A stretch of DNA of 31,257 bases, from NCBI GenBank assembly GCA_046154545.1, contig JBJXGC010000331.1:1-31257 (forward strand), in the 5' to 3' direction. Shown piece after piece: positions 14,814 through 21,962 of the stretch. How positions within the stretch are numbered: position 1 is the stretch's first letter; every line of letters starts with the position of its first letter. Origin of the DNA: JBJXGC01 sp046154545 (GTDB lineage: Bacteria; Chloroflexota; Dehalococcoidia; Tepidiformales; Tepidiformaceae). The translations under genes were made by a program, and so were the position numbers. Under the pieces are notes generated by a model that saw only the letters and a list, made by a program, of their open reading frames with translations, did not search any database and was not told the origin of the DNA.

Positions 14814-16433
14814 ATGAGTACTTCATCGGTTTCAGCAACGTCCTGGGAGGCGCCCGGACCCGGCATGTGGGAACGGGACGCCGCGCACCAGGAGCGTCCC
14901 TTCTGCACCCTGTGGCTTGAGGCCGCGCCATCCGCCCTCGTCCCCGGCCTCGACGAGGCTTGCGAGCGTTTCGGCTTGCCGTTCAAGGGCTTCGAATTCG
15001 CCGACGTAGGTGGCTGGTTTTTCCTCGCCCCCACCCCACTTGCGGAAGAGGACTTCCCCGCCCGAATGGCGACGGCAGAAGAGGCCCTCGACATCCGCCC
15101 CTGGCGGACGATCGCGGATGAGTGGACGGACTCCGTACGCGCCGAACTCCTCCAGCGAAACAGGAAACGTCAGGCCGTCGAACCGGCCGCCCTGGACGAC
15201 AGCGGCCTCGCCGCCCACCTCGCCTCGGCCCTCGAACTGTTTCAAGACGGAGCGGCGCGTCACTTCCTCCAGGCGGCGGCCCACTGGGTAGGTGTCGGAC
15301 TACTTGCGAACGAGGCCGCCGGGCTGCCTGGCTGGCCGCGGGAGCGCGTCATCCGGGCGCTCGCGGGCGGCTCCCCGAACTCACTCAGGCCCCTTGCTGG
15401 CCTCGATCGGATCGCTGCGGCCATTGCCTCGGACCCGCGAGCGTCGGCGATCCTCGCCGGGGACGATGAGCCGGAGGCCGCGCTGGCCGGGCTGCGCGCC
15501 TGTTCTCCGGTTATCGCGGAGGCGCTCGACGCCTACCTCGCCGACCACGGCTGGGAGGTCTTCACCGGGTTCGATTTCACGCACGAGGCCCTGTTCGAGT
15601 TGCCCGCGCTCTTCCTCTCCACCATCCGGAGCGTCCCCGGAGGCGCCGTGCGGTACGGGGACGAGCTGGCCAACCTTCGCGCTGCTGTCGCTCCCGGCGA
15701 TCGAGCGCGCTTCGGCGTGCTGATCGACGACGCGCTCGTGCTCTACGGCCTCCGCGACGACGACTCGGGCATCACCATTCAGCGGCCGCTCGGCCTCGTC
15801 CGCCGTGCCGTACTTGAAGCCGGGCGGCGGCTGGCCGCGCGCGGCGCGGTCCACGCCTCGGACGACGCATTCGACGCCAACGCGGCAGAGCTGGCCGCGC
15901 TCCTGACCGGCGCGGCCGGCGCCCCTGGCGCTGATGAACTCTCTCGCCGCGCGGCTCGCCGCCGTCCTCCCTTCGCCATCCCACCGCGCCGGCTGGGCGA
16001 GGAGGAAGCGCCGCCGGAAGGGGAGTTGCCGCCGGCCATGGGCGCTATCGCCGGCGCCCTTTTCACCGCCATGGGGCTGGAGGACACGGCGGACTCCGAC
16101 GCTCTCGCCGCCGGGCCGCTGCTCGGCGTCGCGGCGAGTGCTGGCGTCTACGATGGCCGGGCGCGGGTGATCCAGGGTCCGGACGACTTCGAGCGGCTTG
16201 AACAGGGGGACGTGCTGGTGGCCGCCTTCACGACGCCGGCCTACAACGTCGTCCTGCCACTGCTCGGAGCCGTCGTCACCGACCGTGGAGGCGTGCTCTC
16301 CCACCCTGCCATCGTTGCCCGCGAGTTCGGCATCCCGGCGGTGGTCGGCACGGGGAGAGCGACCACTGTTATCCGCGATGGCGCGCGGATTCGCGTCGAT
16401 GGCACGGAAGGGAAGGTGACCCTGCTCTCCTGA
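14814..16433 (+). CDS. PEP-utilising-enzyme-like protein with phosphohistidine swivel domain
   Basis: A 539-residue protein. Its last 95 residues are the mobile phosphohistidine domain of PEP synthase, pyruvate phosphate dikinase and rifampin phosphotransferase, with H497 in the signature TDRGGVLSHPAIVAREFG. Neither the ATP-grasp domain nor the PEP-binding TIM barrel is present. The first 440 residues are alanine-rich and mostly helical, with WFFLAPTPL near the start and DALVLYGLRDDD in the middle; this matches family members of about this size with no known reaction. Without a nucleotide-binding domain in the same chain it would need a separate partner, or it transfers phosphate within a larger complex. 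AGAGGT precedes the ATG at 14814. A TetR gene diverges from it, and no partner gene is adjacent. Confidence 0.82.
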   Translation: MSTSSVSATSWEAPGPGMWERDAAHQERPFCTLWLEAAPSALVPGLDEACERFGLPFKGFEFADVGGWFFLAPTPLAEEDFPARMATAEEALDIRPWRTIADEWTDSVRAELLQRNRKRQAVEPAALDDSGLAAHLASALELFQDGAARHFLQAAAHWVGVGLLANEAAGLPGWPRERVIRALAGGSPNSLRPLAGLDRIAAAIASDPRASAILAGDDEPEAALAGLRACSPVIAEALDAYLADHGWEVFTGFDFTHEALFELPALFLSTIRSVPGGAVRYGDELANLRAAVAPGDRARFGVLIDDALVLYGLRDDDSGITIQRPLGLVRRAVLEAGRRLAARGAVHASDDAFDANAAELAALLTGAAGAPGADELSRRAARRRPPFAIPPRRLGEEEAPPEGELPPAMGAIAGALFTAMGLEDTADSDALAAGPLLGVAASAGVYDGRARVIQGPDDFERLEQGDVLVAAFTTPAYNVVLPLLGAVVTDRGGVLSHPAIVAREFGIPAVVGTGRATTVIRDGARIRVDGTEGKVTLLS

Positions 16434-16660
16434 GGCCGGTCGGTCTGTGGCCCGGGTCTCAGGAATCGGCGCTCCGCCGCGCAGGGCAGGGTAGAGGCCC
16501 GGCGCCGAGACCGACGGGGGCGCCCGACCAATGGCGCCGCCGTCGGCACCCCGGGCCCGATCCCCGGCGTCCACTGACGGGAGCCAGCGAAAAGGACTGG
16601 GCGGGTGTCTGACGCCCCCCACCGACGCCCTTTCTAAACACGTGCGGCCGGGCGCAACGC

Positions 16661-16873
16661 CTACGCTTCGCAGTTGACTACCCGGTTGTCACCCGATCCA
16701 GCGTTACAGGTATCGAAGCCCGGCCCGCCATCGACCCGGTCGTTCCCCTGGGCCCGTGGTGATGATGTCAGCTCCCAAGCCGTGACCACACTATCGTTTC
16801 CCTGCCCGGTGGTTACGTTGTTGTCGCCATCGCCGGCCGCAACGTCGTCGTTCTCTTCTCCGGTTGCGGCCAA
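16661..16873 (-). pseudogene. Remnant of a calcium-binding-repeat (RTX-like) protein
   Basis: About 70 codons from TTG 16873 to TAG 16661 read as worn RTX-like nonapeptides: AGDGDNNVTTGQGNDSVV, then AQGNDRVDGGPGFDTCNAG, then SGDNRVVNCEA. The ending with DTC and NCE is typical of the last repeat in many secreted hemolysin-type proteins. Upstream only 53 bp remain before the stop of nhaA, and part of that (GAGGN in a different frame) also looks like repeat sequence. There is no room for a signal peptide or the rest of a gene. It is most likely the 3' tail of a larger gene that was lost. A short expressed protein cannot be excluded. I see nothing else in 16434-16660 beyond weak inverted repeats. 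Confidence 0.6.
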
Positions 16874-16926
16874 GGAGGTTGCCGCCCGCGCCGGTAGCCC
16901 GGGCCGTCAGGGCGGGAGGCAGCGAG

Positions 16927-18267
16927 CTATTCGCGCGCCTGGGCAAGCCGGACGGCGATGAACCCGGCGATGCCGGCGATCACCGACGCTGCGAGGATCC
17001 CGACCCTGGCCTCGTCCTCCAGAGCGGCGCTGTCGAACGCCAGCCCGGAGATAAAGAGCGAGACGGTGAAGCCGATGCCGGCGAGCAGGCCCATGGCCGC
17101 AATGTCGCGCCAGCGCGCTCCGGCAGGCAGTGAAGCGAGCCCAAGCCGGACGACCAACCAGGAGAACGTGACAATGCCGACCGGCTTGCCGATGACCAGT
17201 CCGGTGGCGATCCCGAGACTGGCAGTGCTCCGGGCACTGTCGGCGAGCGATGCCCAGGAAAGGTCCAGGCCGGCGTTCGCGAGGGCGAAGAGGGGGACGA
17301 CGACAAAGCTCGCCCACGGGTGGAGGGCGCTCTCCAGCTGGTCCAGCGGTGGCTCCCTGTTGTCGGTCAGGCGGTCGATCTCCGCGGTGATGAGGTCGGC
17401 CCGTTCGCGGTCACCCGCTTCGTCCGCCCGGGCGAGTTCAGCCACCATGCCTCGCAGGGCGGTATGGTACGCGGCCCTCTGGGGCACGGGCCCGGATGGG
17501 GTGAGGAAGGCGAGGACGACGCCTGCAAGGGTGGCATGCACACCGGACTCCAGGACGGCGAGCCAGAGGAGCACGCCGGGGATGACGTAGAACAGCACGT
17601 TTTGAACACCGCCGAGCCGCGCCGCAACGATGACCCCGAGGGCAAGGCCGCCCCAGAGAAGCGGTTCGAGGTGCACCGTCTCGGTGTAGAAGGCGGCGAT
17701 GACGAGGATCGCCCCGAGATCATCCACGATCGCCAGGGCCAGCAAGAAGACCTTCAAGGAGGTTGGAATCCGCGGGCCTGCGAGGGCGAGCACACCCATC
17801 GCAAAGGCGATGTCGGTGGCCATGGGGATGCCCCAGCCCTCGGTCGCGCCCCCGCCCACATTCCAGGACAGGTAGATCAGTGCGGGGACAAGCATGCCGC
17901 CCGCGGCCGCCGCAATCGGGAGGGTCGCACGGCGGACCGATGCGAGTTCGCCCCGCACAAGTTCGCGCTTGATTTCGAGCCCGACCACGAAGAAGAAGAT
18001 GGTCATCGCGCCGTCGTTGATGAAGTGGCGCAAGTCCTCGGTGACTGAGACGAAATTCAGGTCGAACGTCAGCCTGGCGTGCCAGAGGTCGTTATAGGCC
18101 GCGCTCCAGGGAGAGTTCGCCCAGACGAGGGCCACCAGCGCCGCGATGACGAGGAGGATGCCACTCGATGCCTCGGCATGGATAAACCGCTGGACGGGGT
18201 GTTGTAGCCACGCTGGTGGCCCAGCCCCGGCCACGGCCCTGGCTTTCAGCCTGAGGTTTGATGCCAT
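16927..18267 (-). CDS. nhaA: NhaA-type Na+/H+ antiporter
   Basis: A 446-residue integral membrane protein with about 12 hydrophobic segments. The ion-binding and unwound-helix motifs are present: ATDIAFA at 150-156 and the aspartate pair D182-D183 in AIVDDLGAI. FFFVVGLEIKREL at 91-103 is another family hallmark. It exports Na+ in exchange for protons and helps set pH and salt balance. A loop of about 55 residues in the second half (RADEAGDRERADLITAEIDR) is longer than in the E. coli protein and is common in longer NhaA forms. I preferred ATG 18267 over the in-frame GTG at 18294 because the extra nine residues add nothing to the fold. Neither has a good Shine-Dalgarno sequence. A striking palindrome lies just upstream. 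Confidence 0.95.
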   Translation of the reverse strand: MASNLRLKARAVAGAGPPAWLQHPVQRFIHAEASSGILLVIAALVALVWANSPWSAAYNDLWHARLTFDLNFVSVTEDLRHFINDGAMTIFFFVVGLEIKRELVRGELASVRRATLPIAAAAGGMLVPALIYLSWNVGGGATEGWGIPMATDIAFAMGVLALAGPRIPTSLKVFLLALAIVDDLGAILVIAAFYTETVHLEPLLWGGLALGVIVAARLGGVQNVLFYVIPGVLLWLAVLESGVHATLAGVVLAFLTPSGPVPQRAAYHTALRGMVAELARADEAGDRERADLITAEIDRLTDNREPPLDQLESALHPWASFVVVPLFALANAGLDLSWASLADSARSTASLGIATGLVIGKPVGIVTFSWLVVRLGLASLPAGARWRDIAAMGLLAGIGFTVSLFISGLAFDSAALEDEARVGILAASVIAGIAGFIAVRLAQARE

Positions 18268-18275
18268 CGTTTCAC

Positions 18276-18321
18276 GCCACTGGCCCGGAAGCACAACCGG
18301 AGGCTGCCAGTGGCAGTCTCC
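18276..18321 (-). promoter_or_regulatory. Palindromic leader of nhaA with competing pairings
   Basis: 18299-18321 is a near-perfect 23-bp palindrome, with arms GGAGGCTGCCA and TGGCAGTCTCC around a single G. Its core GCCAGTGGC at 18306-18314 is also the exact reverse complement of GCCACTGGC at 18276-18284, only 9 bp before the nhaA ATG. It could be an operator or, in RNA, a switch between two folds affecting translation. I recognise nothing in 18322-18550. Confidence 0.5.
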
Positions 18322-18550
18322 TCCCTATCCGGTATGCGCCGGCCGCGAACGTGTGCTCAACAGAGGGTACCAAGAGCTGCGCTTTCACAGAACCCGACTG
18401 TGCGGACGGCCGGCGTGGGAGAAGGTCCGGCACTGTGCGCGCAGCCGGCTGACCGCAGCCCATTCGCTGGAGGGCCGACGCTGGCTGAGCGTGGCGTCCG
18501 CGATGGGCGATTTGCGATGTGGCGAATTTGGGCACAGGCCGATCGCCCCA

Positions 18551-19255
18551 CTACTTCGGCGGGAGGGCCACCATCACTTCGCCGTTCTCGACCTTGCAGG
18601 GGTAGGTCTGGGTATCCTCGGCCTTCATGCTGGGCTTGGGCATGCCGGGAGGAGTCGGCGGCGCCGAGAGGAGCCGGAAGAGCTTGCTCTGCAGGCCGCC
18701 GAGGAGGGGATGTTCGGTGTTGAACTGGCTGTCGAACGGCTGCCGGACGACTTTGCCGGTGGCGACTTCGAAGCGGGCGCCGTGGAACGGGCACATCACG
18801 CAGCCGTCGCGCACGGGCTCGGGGCGGATGGGACTGCCGGGAAAGCCACCCATCGGCAGCCGGGCGTGCGAACAGAGGGCGTTCATCGCCGAGACCGTAT
18901 CTCCCTGGCGGACGATGAGGACGCGCTTGCTCAGCATGCGGACCTCCTTCGGCGTGCCGTCGGGGAAGTCGCGGAGCTGCCCGGCCTTAGCCCAGCGGGT
19001 CAGCCTGGAGGCGGGGAGGATGCTCTTCGCCTTGATCGGGAGCGGCGGGTCGAGCCCAAGGAGGGGGCCGATCGTGACCTGCATAATGGCGAGGTTGATG
19101 AGTCCGAAGATAATCAGGACGATGCCGGGGACGGTACTCCCCGAGGCCGTGTCGGCGTTGGACGGATCGACCAGCAGGAAGATGCCTCCAACGATGAGAC
19201 CGATACCGGCGAGGCCCCACGTGCCCGCGACGGAAAGACCCAGGAAAGCCAGCAT
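18551..19255 (-). CDS. Membrane-anchored Rieske [2Fe-2S] protein
   Basis: A 234-residue protein with two membrane segments at about 5-29 and 42-65, then a Rieske domain. The cluster ligands are C128 and H130 (CSHARLP) and C155 and H158 (CPFHGARF). The spacing and the FHGARF motif are typical of ferredoxin-like Rieske domains rather than cytochrome bc1 proteins, which carry a disulfide pair near the cluster. The tail has VENGEVMVALP, the usual last strand. Start choice is uncertain: ATG 19255 opens the first membrane helix, while the in-frame GTG at 19264 and ATG at 19327 would add residues of no known function. It lies 110 bp after the ABM gene on the same strand and could pass electrons to or from a membrane quinone or an oxygenase. 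Confidence 0.83.
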   Translation of the reverse strand: MLAFLGLSVAGTWGLAGIGLIVGGIFLLVDPSNADTASGSTVPGIVLIIFGLINLAIMQVTIGPLLGLDPPLPIKAKSILPASRLTRWAKAGQLRDFPDGTPKEVRMLSKRVLIVRQGDTVSAMNALCSHARLPMGGFPGSPIRPEPVRDGCVMCPFHGARFEVATGKVVRQPFDSQFNTEHPLLGGLQSKLFRLLSAPPTPPGMPKPSMKAEDTQTYPCKVENGEVMVALPPK

Positions 19256-19365
19256 AGGTGACACAGGCCCACATCCTCCGGTCGCGATACTACCGCAGCC
19301 ATACGAATGGGCAACGGTGAGGGCCATCCGGCCATCCCGGGCAGGGCCGCCGAGCCTGTCCTTGG

Positions 19366-19677
19366 CTAGGCGCCGGAATGGCTCTCGGTGAGGCCTTCGA
19401 GCAGCACGCGGACGCGCTCTGGCCCGGCCAGCAGCGGCCGGAGGCGGGACTCCATCTCCTGCCGGGTCTCGGAGGCGTGCCATCTCCGCCAGTCCATCAG
19501 CCCGAACCAGGTGCTGATCACGACGATGTTGTGGGCGTCTTCGCTGTCCCGCAGCGTCTCACCGGTGATGTAGCCGGGCTCGTCAAGGCAGCGGGCGCGG
19601 ATCGCGCGCAGCATCTCCAAGGCCCTGCGCTCCTGGCCCGGCAACACTCGCCGCTCGATGACCACCTTGACGGCCAT
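19366..19677 (-). CDS. ABM-domain (antibiotic biosynthesis monooxygenase-like) protein
   Basis: A 103-residue protein with the ferredoxin-like ABM fold: VKVVIERRVLPGQERRALEML, then EPGYITGETLRDSED, then NIVVISTWFGLMDWRRWHAS. Such proteins work as dimers and include cofactor-free quinol-type monooxygenases, heme-degrading enzymes and many of unknown role. The motif NIVVISTW with a following W-x-x-W pair is usual in the family. The ATG at 19677 lies only 3 bp after the stop of the flavin reductase gene, and no strong Shine-Dalgarno sequence is seen, so translation is probably coupled. With a flavin reductase and another dimeric alpha-beta protein beside it, a small oxidative pathway is likely. 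The substrate is unknown. Confidence 0.8.
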   Translation of the reverse strand: MAVKVVIERRVLPGQERRALEMLRAIRARCLDEPGYITGETLRDSEDAHNIVVISTWFGLMDWRRWHASETRQEMESRLRPLLAGPERVRVLLEGLTESHSGA

Positions 19678-19680
19678 AGC

Positions 19681-20172
19681 TCAGTCCATATTCAGCTTGC
19701 GGTAACCGCGGCGGTAGTAGATCAGGGGTAAGCGGGTCGGGTCGAATGCCGCCCCGACCACGCGGCCGATAGCGATCGTGTGGTCTCCGCCGGGGACCAG
19801 CGACTCGAGTTCGCAGTCGAGGTGGGCGACGGCGCCCTCGATGATGGGGCTTCCCGTGTGCCATTCGATCGTGCCGAAGTCCTCAAACTGCTTCACTGGC
19901 TCGCGCCCGGACCGCGAGAAGTAGCCGGAGATCTCGTCCTGGCCTTCGGCCAGGATGCTGACGGCGAAGGTCCGGGAATGGCTGAGCATCTCCATCAGGC
20001 GGTTGGTGTTCATGATGCAGACGAGCACCAGCAACGGATCGACGGAAAGCGACGAGAAGCTTGAGACCGTGAGCCCATACACATGGTCGTTGTAGCGGGT
20101 GGTCACCACCGTCACGCCCGCGGCCCAGGACCCGAGCGCACCCTTGAAATCGTCCGGTGAAACGTCGGGCAT
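19681..20172 (-). CDS. Flavin reductase-like FMN-binding protein
   Basis: A 163-residue member of the flavin reductase domain family (HpaC/DIM6-NTAB type). Typical segments are the start DDFKGALGSWAAGVTVVTT, GLTVSSFSSLSVDPLLVLVC, SRTFAVSILAEGQDEIS, and HLDCELESLVPGGDHTIAIG. It has the length of single-domain reductases that use NAD(P)H to supply reduced FMN or FAD to a partner monooxygenase. TAGGAGCAG precedes the ATG at 20172. It is the second gene of the minus-strand operon, after the muconolactone-isomerase-like gene with an 11-bp gap. ABM monooxygenases do not normally need flavin, so the reductase may serve another enzyme, or the family role here may differ. Confidence 0.88.
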   Translation of the reverse strand: MPDVSPDDFKGALGSWAAGVTVVTTRYNDHVYGLTVSSFSSLSVDPLLVLVCIMNTNRLMEMLSHSRTFAVSILAEGQDEISGYFSRSGREPVKQFEDFGTIEWHTGSPIIEGAVAHLDCELESLVPGGDHTIAIGRVVGAAFDPTRLPLIYYRRGYRKLNMD

Positions 20173-20183
20173 CGGTGCTGCTC

Positions 20184-20468
20184 CTACAGTGACTGGAGCG
20201 ACGGCGCCATGTCCCAGAGGGGGTGCACCGTCACTTCGGCGAAATAGCGCGACATCGGCAGACCGGCGATGAGCTGGTCCATCTCCCGGGCGTCGGCGAC
20301 ATCGTAGATCGCGAGGACACCTACGCCGGTCTCGCGATAGATCGCCTTGATCTTGCCCTGGTCGTGTTGGCCCTTGACCGCGCGCAACTGGTCGGCCACG
20401 ACAGCCTGCCAGGCCTCAGGCGCCATTTCGGTCGGCTGGCGTGAAACGAGACGGACGGAAAAGAGCAC
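20184..20468 (-). CDS. Muconolactone delta-isomerase-like small protein
   Basis: A 94-residue alpha+beta-barrel-type protein beginning MLFSVRLVSRQPTEMAPEAW, with QGKIKAIYRETGVGVLAIYDV in the middle and LPMSRYFAEVTVHPLWDM at the end, matching the muconolactone isomerase family. True muconolactone isomerases move a double bond in the beta-ketoadipate pathway, but many family members lie outside it. I set the start at GTG 20468: AGGAG stands about 7 nt upstream, and family members begin MLFxV. The open frame continues up to 20552 without similarity. It is the first gene of an operon with the flavin reductase, ABM and Rieske genes, and a TATACT box lies about 30 nt upstream of the start. Confidence 0.82.
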   Translation of the reverse strand: MLFSVRLVSRQPTEMAPEAWQAVVADQLRAVKGQHDQGKIKAIYRETGVGVLAIYDVADAREMDQLIAGLPMSRYFAEVTVHPLWDMAPSLQSL

Positions 20469-20496
20469 TGGGCAACTCCTGGCGGCTGGTCGGGCA

Positions 20497-20539
20497 AGTA
20501 TACAGACGCCCGGCGAACTGGCACGCGGCGGTACCGCCG
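20497..20539 (-). promoter_or_regulatory. Promoter and palindrome of the redox operon
   Basis: On the minus strand TATACT at 20502 to 20497 is a strong -10 hexamer upstream of the GTG at 20468. CGGCGGTACCGCCG at 20526-20539 is a perfect 14-bp palindrome just beyond the expected -35 position, within the 130-bp region shared with the divergent SRPBCC gene. It is a candidate operator for one or both directions. Confidence 0.55.
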
Positions 20540-20586
20540 TTGGGCTGAACATCGACCATGCTTCGCCCTGGACCGCTGAAGGAAGC

Positions 20587-20598
20587 TATTCTTGGCTG
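20587..20598 (+). promoter_or_regulatory. -10 box directly before the SRPBCC gene (leaderless start)
   Basis: TATTCT at 20587-20592 matches the -10 consensus at five of six bases and is followed by exactly 6 nt and then the ATG at 20599. The same spacing occurs before mntA and vapB. No clear -35 is seen. Confidence 0.45.
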
Positions 20599-21108
20599 AT
20601 GGGCCTTCACCAGCTTCGTGTCCGGCACCGCCTGCCCCTGTCACTCGACCAGGCCTGGGGCTTTTTCAGCGATCCGCGAAATCTCTCCGTGATCACGCCG
20701 GCATCAATGGGGTTCGTGATCAGGACGGAGCTGCCCGCGGTCATGTACCCGGGGCTCATCATCGCCTACACGGTCAAGCCGCTGGGGCCGATCCCGCTCC
20801 CCTGGGTGACGGAGATCACGCACGTGCGGGAGCGTGAGTTCTTCGTGGATGAACAGCGGTCGGGCCCCTACCGCATCTGGCACCATGAGCATCATTTCGC
20901 GGCGATACCCGGGGGCGTCGAGATGACGGACATCGTCAGTTATGCGCTCCCGTTCGGCGTCCTCGGGGACGTGGCCGAGCCGCTGGTGGTGGGCGACCGT
21001 GTGCGCGGCATCTTCCGCTACCGCGAAGAGGTGCTCGACGACCGGTTCGGGCGATACACGGGCGCGGCCGCGCCGGAGGCCGGAGCGTCTAGTGGGGCGA
21101 CTCTGTAG
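20599..21108 (+). CDS. SRPBCC/START-like ligand-binding protein
   Basis: A 169-residue protein of the SRPBCC group, a helix-grip fold with a hydrophobic pocket. It has the typical opening LRVRHRLPLSLDQAWGFFSDPRNLSVITP and a series of beta strands (YRIWHHEHHFAAIPGGVEMTDIVSYALPFG). It belongs to a common subfamily annotated as SRPBCC or cell-division-inhibitor-like, with no proven ligand. The ATG at 20599 lies 6 nt after a TATTCT box, so the mRNA may be leaderless. The frame is open further upstream but without similarity. The transketolase genes begin 11 bp after its stop, so all three are likely one transcript. A role in binding a phosphosugar or isoprenoid product cannot be judged from the sequence. 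Confidence 0.8.
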   Translation: MGLHQLRVRHRLPLSLDQAWGFFSDPRNLSVITPASMGFVIRTELPAVMYPGLIIAYTVKPLGPIPLPWVTEITHVREREFFVDEQRSGPYRIWHHEHHFAAIPGGVEMTDIVSYALPFGVLGDVAEPLVVGDRVRGIFRYREEVLDDRFGRYTGAAAPEAGASSGATL

Positions 21109-21119
21109 ACTCCGGTGTC

Positions 21120-21962
21120 GTGACCACCATGGCAACGTCCCTCACGCCGGTACAAGAACTCACTGAGATCGCAAAGCGCGTCCGCGCCCACATCGTGCAG
21201 ATGGTGCACGACGCCCAGAGCGGACACCCGGGAGGCTCGCTCTCCTCCGTTGAACTCGGGGTCTCCCTTTTCTGGAACCATCTGCGCTGCGACCCGGCCA
21301 ACCCAACCTGGCCGGGACGCGACCGCTTCATCCTTTCCAAAGGCCACGCAACGCCGTTCTATTACAGCCTTCTCGCCGAGCGCGGCTATTTCAGCCCCGA
21401 ACTGTTGGCCGGGTTCCGCACCCTCGGCAGCGCATTGCAGGGCCATCCCTCGATGCACGCAGTCCCCGGGATCGAGATGTCGGGCGGGTCGCTCGGGCAG
21501 GGCCTCTCCTTCGCGATCGGCCACGCCGTCGCCGGGCGTCTTGATGGCCGGGACTATCGGTGCTGGGTGCTGATGGGCGATGGCGAACTGAACGAGGGCC
21601 AGGTCTGGGAGGCGGCGATGGCCGTCCCCCATTTCGACCTTGGTGACCGCGTGATCGCCCTGATCGACCGCAACGGCATCCAGAACGACGGGTTCGCCGA
21701 CAAGATCATGCGCACCCATCCGGCGGAGATGTGGCGCGGCTTCGGCTGGCACGTTATCGAGGTCGATGGCCACGACATGGCGGCTGTGGACCAGGCGCTG
21801 AGCGAGGCCAAAAAGCCGCATGAGCAGCCGCGGTGTGTCGTCGCGTACACCGTCAAGGGCAAGGGCGTGAGCTTCATGGAAGGCAATCCGAGTTTCCACG
21901 GCAAGGCGCCGACGGCGGAGCAGCTCGTAACCGCCCTCGCCGAAATCGAGGCGGGCCTGTGA
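21120..21962 (+). CDS. Transketolase, N-terminal (thiamine-diphosphate-binding) subunit
   Basis: A 280-residue subunit matching the first third of full-length transketolase. It shows HDAQSGHPGGSLS at 30-42, SKGHATPFYYSLLAERG, and the ThDP motif GDGELNEGQ at 153-161 with N185 in IDRNGIQ. In this split form the enzyme is an alpha2beta2 assembly with the subunit encoded next. It moves two-carbon units between sugar phosphates in the pentose phosphate or related carbon cycles. GTG 21120 and ATG 21129 are both possible starts and differ by three residues; neither has a clear Shine-Dalgarno sequence. The stop overlaps the GTG of the second subunit by 3 bases, so the two are translated together. The lysine and histidine signatures of the ThDP site are intact. 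Confidence 0.92.
   Translation: MTTMATSLTPVQELTEIAKRVRAHIVQMVHDAQSGHPGGSLSSVELGVSLFWNHLRCDPANPTWPGRDRFILSKGHATPFYYSLLAERGYFSPELLAGFRTLGSALQGHPSMHAVPGIEMSGGSLGQGLSFAIGHAVAGRLDGRDYRCWVLMGDGELNEGQVWEAAMAVPHFDLGDRVIALIDRNGIQNDGFADKIMRTHPAEMWRGFGWHVIEVDGHDMAAVDQALSEAKKPHEQPRCVVAYTVKGKGVSFMEGNPSFHGKAPTAEQLVTALAEIEAGL

Noticed and set aside
16439..16515. GTCGGTCT/AGACCGAC inverted repeat after the swivel gene as a terminator
   Set aside because: The arms are over 60 bp apart and only 8 bp long, too weak to call.
18301..18550. Possible small gene upstream of the Rieske gene stop
   Set aside because: Several short frames exist on both strands, but none has a start signal or family likeness.
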